From assembly GCF_018424685.1 (NCBI RefSeq), contig NZ_QTKX01000002.1, positions 806,001 to 870,000 on the forward strand: 64,000 bases of DNA, given 5' to 3'. The translations under genes and the position numbers were made by a program. Numbering within the stretch: the stretch's first letter is position 1; each line of letters opens with the position of its first letter. The stretch comes from Mesobacillus boroniphilus. GTDB taxonomy: Bacteria; Bacillota; Bacilli; Bacillales; Cytobacillaceae. Positions 60,262-64,000 of this stretch are shown here, piece by piece. The notes beneath the pieces were generated by a model. That model saw nothing but the letters and a program-made list of their open reading frames with translations, was not told the DNA's origin and did not search any database.

Positions 60262-61173
60262 ATGATTAAAAGACTTTTATTTACTGATGAGTCTGGGAAT
60301 ACGATTATCCTTGCAGCCTTTTCTTTATTGGTCCTTTTAACCATAGCGGGTCTGGCCATTGATGGTGGCATGCTCTATATGACAAAGTCTGAGCTTCAGA
60401 AAACGGCCAATGCGGCTGTACTGTCAGGTGCTCAGGAGCTGACCAATAACGAGGCGAAGGTAGATGAAATAACAAGGAAGACTGTAGCTTCTCACAACAA
60501 TGGGTCTGAGATAGAGAGTCTTTCAATCCAAATGAAGAAAAAGGTCGCTATTGATCTGGCAAAGACGGTTCCACTGGCATTTTCAAAACTGTTAGGAGTT
60601 GAATCTGTAAGAGTAAAGGCGCATTCAGCAGCTGAGCTTAGGACAATGGGCAGAGCTGTTGGTGTAGCTCCCTTGGGAATTGATGACAGTATCCCGTTGG
60701 AGTTCAATAAAGAATACAAGCTAAAGGTCGACACCGGTGGAGTGGAGTATGGAAATTTTGGTGTCCTTGCGCTGGGTGACACAGGTGCCAGGACATATGA
60801 GGAAAACCTGCGAAATGGCTACCAGGAGGAACTATCTGCAGGGGATATAGTGATCACTCAGACAGGGAATATCGCTGGTAAAACAAGAGAAGTAGTAAAA
60901 GAAAAGGTAAATAGCTGTCCGGAATTGCCACGGGATATTCACTCCAGGGATTGCTCGCGGATTATACTGGTTCCTACTTATTCACCAAACAAAATAGATG
61001 TTAATCAAGTAAAAGAAGTAAGAATTACAGGCTTTGCTTATTTTTATATTACGGAACCAATGGACATGCTGGACACGTCTATAACAGGAATGTTCATCCA
61101 AAGGCCAGGGACTGGTTTTGAAAGTGAAGCAGCCGCCTCCAATGGCGCATACAGCATTCGAATAACGGAGTAG
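60262..61173 (+). CDS. TadG-like protein
   Basis: A 303-residue protein that starts with a Tad-type helix (GNTIILAAFSLLVLLTIAGLAIDGGMLYMTKSELQKTANAAVLSGAQEL), as in TadG proteins. The long extracytoplasmic part carries two Cys (SCPELPRDIHSRDC) that could form a disulfide. No von Willebrand domain is evident, unlike many larger TadG proteins. It probably forms part of the pilus base. The start follows TAGGAGGAAAAA, 9 nt after the TadE gene. Confidence 0.87.
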   Translation: MIKRLLFTDESGNTIILAAFSLLVLLTIAGLAIDGGMLYMTKSELQKTANAAVLSGAQELTNNEAKVDEITRKTVASHNNGSEIESLSIQMKKKVAIDLAKTVPLAFSKLLGVESVRVKAHSAAELRTMGRAVGVAPLGIDDSIPLEFNKEYKLKVDTGGVEYGNFGVLALGDTGARTYEENLRNGYQEELSAGDIVITQTGNIAGKTREVVKEKVNSCPELPRDIHSRDCSRIILVPTYSPNKIDVNQVKEVRITGFAYFYITEPMDMLDTSITGMFIQRPGTGFESEAAASNGAYSIRITE

Positions 61174-61183
61174 GTGATCAAAT

Positions 61184-61885
61184 ATGCGGTCAAAGCTAGT
61201 TTTGGTCCTCGCATTAGTAATGGGAATTGTAACGACATTTTTATTCTTTCAATATATGAATCAAGTAAATGCGGAAAAGGCAATGAATAGCAACTTGGTT
61301 GAAATTGTTGTTGCCAAAGAAAAAATCATGAAAAATGAGCAAATCACTTCCAATAAACTAGAAACTGCCATGGTTCCTGAAAAGGCATTGCACGCCAACT
61401 CCATTAAAAGCTTTGGGGAGGTTGAAGGGAAGCTGGCGAACGCTGAGATTGAACAAGGTGAGCCAATCCTTTCCCATCGACTGGGAACTCAGACTACAGA
61501 ACATATCTATGTTTCTAGAAAAGTCAGGGATGGCTACCGTGCTGTTTCTGTCGGGGTTAACTTAAACCAATCAACTGCGAACCTGATTGAACCTGAAGAT
61601 GAAGTCGACATTATGTTCTCAAAAAAGCTTCCAGGTCAGGAAGGAAATGTTGAGTCTAAAATTATCTTGGAAAAAGCAAGGGTTTTGGCGGTTGGACGGA
61701 AAATGGTCCTGCCTGAGGATACGCAGGAGCCATATGCTGAATATACGTCAGTTACGGTAGAACTTAAGCCAGCGGATGCTTTAAAGCTTGTCAATTCTGC
61801 TGAACAAGGCAATATCCATTTCATGCTGCATAAGCGGCCAGTCATAACGGAAAAAGCAGCAGCGGGCGACAGCGATCAAGATTGA
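61184..61885 (+). CDS. cpaB: Flp pilus assembly protein CpaB (RcpC-like)
   Basis: A 233-residue exported protein. A single N-terminal helix (residues 4-22) precedes an SAF domain (about 37-100, VVAKEKIMKNEQITSNKLETAMVP) and the RcpC/CpaB beta domain (about 105-215, YRAVSVGVNLNQSTANLIEPEDEVDIMF). In didermic bacteria CpaB works with the outer-membrane secretin; here no secretin gene is present. The start follows GAGTAGGTGATCAAAT. Confidence 0.92.
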   Translation: MRSKLVLVLALVMGIVTTFLFFQYMNQVNAEKAMNSNLVEIVVAKEKIMKNEQITSNKLETAMVPEKALHANSIKSFGEVEGKLANAEIEQGEPILSHRLGTQTTEHIYVSRKVRDGYRAVSVGVNLNQSTANLIEPEDEVDIMFSKKLPGQEGNVESKIILEKARVLAVGRKMVLPEDTQEPYAEYTSVTVELKPADALKLVNSAEQGNIHFMLHKRPVITEKAAAGDSDQD

Positions 61886-61907
61886 ATAAGATGGAGGGTG
61901 ACCAATC

Positions 61908-62771
61908 ATGGATAACACTGATGAACTGCAAATACATGAAAAGAAGCCGGCTAAGATGAAACGTGGCGAGCTTATTGCCGTTTGCAGTGCAAAAGGCGGG
62001 ATTGGTCGCACGGTCCTGACAGTCAATCTGGCTGGAGCTTTGGTGAAGAAAAATATTTCCGTCGCGATTCTGGACGGAGATTTTCAATTTGGGGATATCG
62101 GACTCGCCATGGACTTGAAGTCAGCTTTTACCATCAAAGAAGTCATTGAAGGGTTGAGTACTCTTGATGAGCACTCTCTGGCTGGCTATATGTCAAGACA
62201 TGAAAGTGGCGTGAAGGTGATGGCGGCTCCGGATCGCCCTGAGTATGCCGATCTTGTCACGAAAGATGCGGTGGATAAAATTCTCGACCTCATGCTGTTG
62301 AATTATGACTATGTTGTAGTTGATACTTCTGTCGGCTTAAATGAACACACTGTGCATATCGCAGAAAGGGCAGACCAGATCATGGTGATGGCGAACCTCG
62401 AGATGTCAGCACTTAAGAATACCAAACTGCTCATTGAGACCTTTGACATTCTTGAGCTTCGCAATAAAGTAACGCTCGTTGTGAATCGGGCAAATATGGA
62501 GAGTGTAATCAAGGCAGAGGATGCTGCAAGGATACTTGGCTACGATGATCCTGTATATATCCCAAATGATTTTCAAACATGCTCACAGTCACTTAATATT
62601 GGGATTCCTTTTGTAATGAATCAGGGCAAGACTGATGTGGCAAAAGCGGTCTTTAAAATGGCTGAACGAATAACCAGCCGGCGTGAGATTACCTTATTCA
62701 AAGAACCAAAGGGACCTTCTTTCCTATCAAAACTAATAGGAAGAAAACGCATGAAGGGAGGAACACCTTAA
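61908..62771 (+). CDS. Tad pilus localisation ATPase (TadZ/CpaE-like)
   Basis: A 287-residue MinD/ParA-fold ATPase. The deviant Walker A is SAKGGIGRTVLTVN (Arg-Thr where KS/KT is usual), Asp in ILDGDFQFGDIGL follows, and VVDTSVGLN forms the Walker B region. CpaE/TadZ proteins place the pilus machine at a pole. There is no N-terminal receiver-like domain, which is common in longer TadZ proteins. The start follows GGAGGGTGACCAATC, and its stop overlaps the next start. Confidence 0.9.
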   Translation: MDNTDELQIHEKKPAKMKRGELIAVCSAKGGIGRTVLTVNLAGALVKKNISVAILDGDFQFGDIGLAMDLKSAFTIKEVIEGLSTLDEHSLAGYMSRHESGVKVMAAPDRPEYADLVTKDAVDKILDLMLLNYDYVVVDTSVGLNEHTVHIAERADQIMVMANLEMSALKNTKLLIETFDILELRNKVTLVVNRANMESVIKAEDAARILGYDDPVYIPNDFQTCSQSLNIGIPFVMNQGKTDVAKAVFKMAERITSRREITLFKEPKGPSFLSKLIGRKRMKGGTP

Positions 62772-64000
62772 TGAGCCTTCTGAATCGGATACAGGAAAGG
62801 ACGCAACAAGCAGATGAAACTGATGGCCAGCAGGATGAGTTGCGGTCTCATCCTCCCGTACAGCCGAAGGTAGACATCAGGTCAGTCTTCAGAGAACCTC
62901 ACACGAAAGAAACTGTCCATCCAGAAGCCAAAAGAAAACAGGATAAGCATCAGGAGCTTAAAAACCTGATACATAAGAGAATTCTTCAGGAATATAAAGA
63001 TTCACCGGTAGAGGATATCATTCCTCAGCTTGAAGTCATGGCTATTGAAATCATGAAAGAGGATGAGCAATTCCGGGGCAGCATTGACCGTAAGAAGGTA
63101 GTGGATGAACTGAGGAATGACCTTACCGGGTTTGGACCAATCAATCCGCTGCTTATGGATGAAGATGTCAGTGAAGTAATGGTAAATGGCCCCTCAAAGG
63201 TCTACTGTGAACGGAAAGGGAAAATTGAATTGACTTCGATTATGTTCAGGGATGACGAGCATGTTATGAGCATCATTGAAAAAATTGTCGCCCCGATTGG
63301 CCGGAGAATCGATGAAAGTTCCCCAATGGTCGATGCGCGACTTCCAGACGGTTCTCGTGTCAACGCGATCATCCCGCCCCTGGCGTTGAATGGACCAACA
63401 GTAACGATCCGTAAATTCTCAAAAGATCCCTTTCAAATTGATGACTTGGTCAACTTTGGCACACTCAGCCAGGAAATGGCGATCTTTCTTGAGGCATGTG
63501 TAAAAGCAAGGTTGAATATATTCGTCTCTGGAGGAACAGGCTCTGGTAAAACGACAACATTGAATGTACTATCCAATTTCATTCCACATGATGAACGAAT
63601 CGTTACCATTGAAGATGCTGCTGAGCTTCAGCTCGGCCAGGACCACGTCGTATCACTTGAATCAAGGCCTCCAAATATCGAAGGGAAGGGTGCAATCACG
63701 ATCAGGGATCTTGTGCGTAACTCGCTTCGGATGAGGCCTGACCGTGTTGTCATCGGGGAGGTCCGTGGCGCTGAAGCACTGGATATGCTTCAGGCGATGA
63801 ACACAGGTCACGATGGTTCTCTTGCGACTGGACACTCGAATAGCGCCAGGGATATGATTGCCCGCCTTGAAACGATGGTATTGCTTGCCGGTGTCGAACT
63901 TCCAGTAAAAGCGATCCGCGAACAGATTGCCGGGGCACTTGATGTTATCATCCAACAATCCCGATTGAAGGATGGCTCGAGAAAAATCACCAGTATAACC
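62771..64000 (+). CDS. cpaF: Tad pilus motor ATPase CpaF/TadA, 3' end outside window
   Basis: An open frame of 410 codons that runs off the right edge. It begins with a polar N-terminal region (about 60 residues), then [35 protein letters not shown], typical of CpaF. The Walker A is [11 protein letters not shown] (near residue 252), and [33 protein letters not shown] carries the Asp/His boxes. It drives pilus assembly. The ATG overlaps the previous stop (TAATG), with GGGAGG upstream. Confidence 0.96.
   Translation, partial: MSLLNRIQERTQQADETDGQQDELRSHPPVQPKVDIRSVFREPHTKETVHPEAKRKQDKHQELKNLIHKRILQEYKDSPVEDIIPQLEVMAIEIMKEDEQFRGSIDRKKVVDELRNDLTGFGPINPLLMDEDVSEVMVNGPSKVYCERKGKIELTSIMFRDDEHVMSIIEKIVAPIGRRIDESSPMVDARLPDGSRVNAIIPPLALNGPTVTIRKFSKDPFQIDDLVNFGTLSQEMAIFLEACVKARLNIFVSGGTGSGKTTTLNVLSNFIPHDERIVTIEDAAELQLGQDHVVSLESRPPNIEGKGAITIRDLVRNSLRMRPDRVVIGEVRGAEALDMLQAMNTGHDGSLATGHSNSARDMIARLETMVLLAGVELPVKAIREQIAGALDVIIQQSRLKDGSRKITSIT

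Noticed and set aside
1..64000. tRNA, rRNA, prophage or insertion-sequence genes
   Set aside because: No cloverleaf, transposase, integrase or phage structural gene was recognised in the reading.

Overview
The window looks like chromosomal DNA of an endospore-forming Bacillaceae (Bacillus, Mesobacillus or Cytobacillus type). It has moderately low G+C, strong AGGAGG ribosome sites, GTG and TTG starts, a classical Bacillus ribDEBAH operon behind an FMN riboswitch, a Bacillus-type muropeptide-recycling set, a CatDE-like quinone-defence set, YlbC, a KatA-type catalase and a SleB-like cell-wall hydrolase. No rRNA, tRNA, prophage, insertion sequence or CRISPR array was found. Gene order is typical of a core chromosome with short operons and clear intrinsic terminators. 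Layout: 1-4.6 kb holds the end of a PAS protein gene, two adjacent DoxX-family membrane protein genes, an MFS transporter and a persulfide dioxygenase/rhodanese fusion. 5.0-11.7 kb holds a two-component system, a Gfo/Idh/MocA oxidoreductase, a lactonase, nadE, a coiled-coil protein and a c-di-GMP-I riboswitch ahead of a small orphan gene. 11.8-17.9 kb is a ketone-body (3-hydroxybutyrate/acetoacetate) operon: LysR regulator, dehydrogenase, CoA transferase, GntP permease and thiolase. 18-21 kb carries a MazG-like protein, a third DoxX paralogue, DinB, a small broken membrane gene and a HIT protein. 21.3-26.5 kb is an amiE-nagZ-namZ muropeptide-recycling operon. 27-30.7 kb carries Dps and a catechol/quinone stress cluster (HxlR regulator, CatD, CatE, two flavin reductases). 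30.8-36 kb has katA, wall enzymes and a CsoR-family regulator. 36-39.7 kb is riboflavin synthesis. 39.9-47.5 kb has HtrA, a PrsA-like foldase, a ZIP transporter, a subtilisin, YlbC and a membrane protein of unknown role. 47.8-50.5 kb is tryptophan-to-anthranilate catabolism. 50.7-54.2 kb is a TetR-ABC exporter unit, followed by hemY, a sensor kinase and a SET-domain protein. From 58.3 kb to the right edge runs a Tad/Flp pilus operon behind a second c-di-GMP-I riboswitch. The most unusual signals lie outside genes. Several intergenic regions hold arrays of short degenerate words repeated every ~21 bp (20-22) or every 52 bp, about two and five helical turns. The words differ from locus to locus while the spacing is kept. 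Other points of interest are the riboswitch-controlled Tad pilus with a hairpin between the pilin and the assembly genes; near-perfect Rex/FNR-type palindromes upstream of two DoxX-like or multi-pass membrane protein genes; MntR-like boxes before a ZIP transporter; and a CatR-like palindrome sitting on the catDE promoter. All functional statements come from reading the sequence and from family knowledge; no database search was run.
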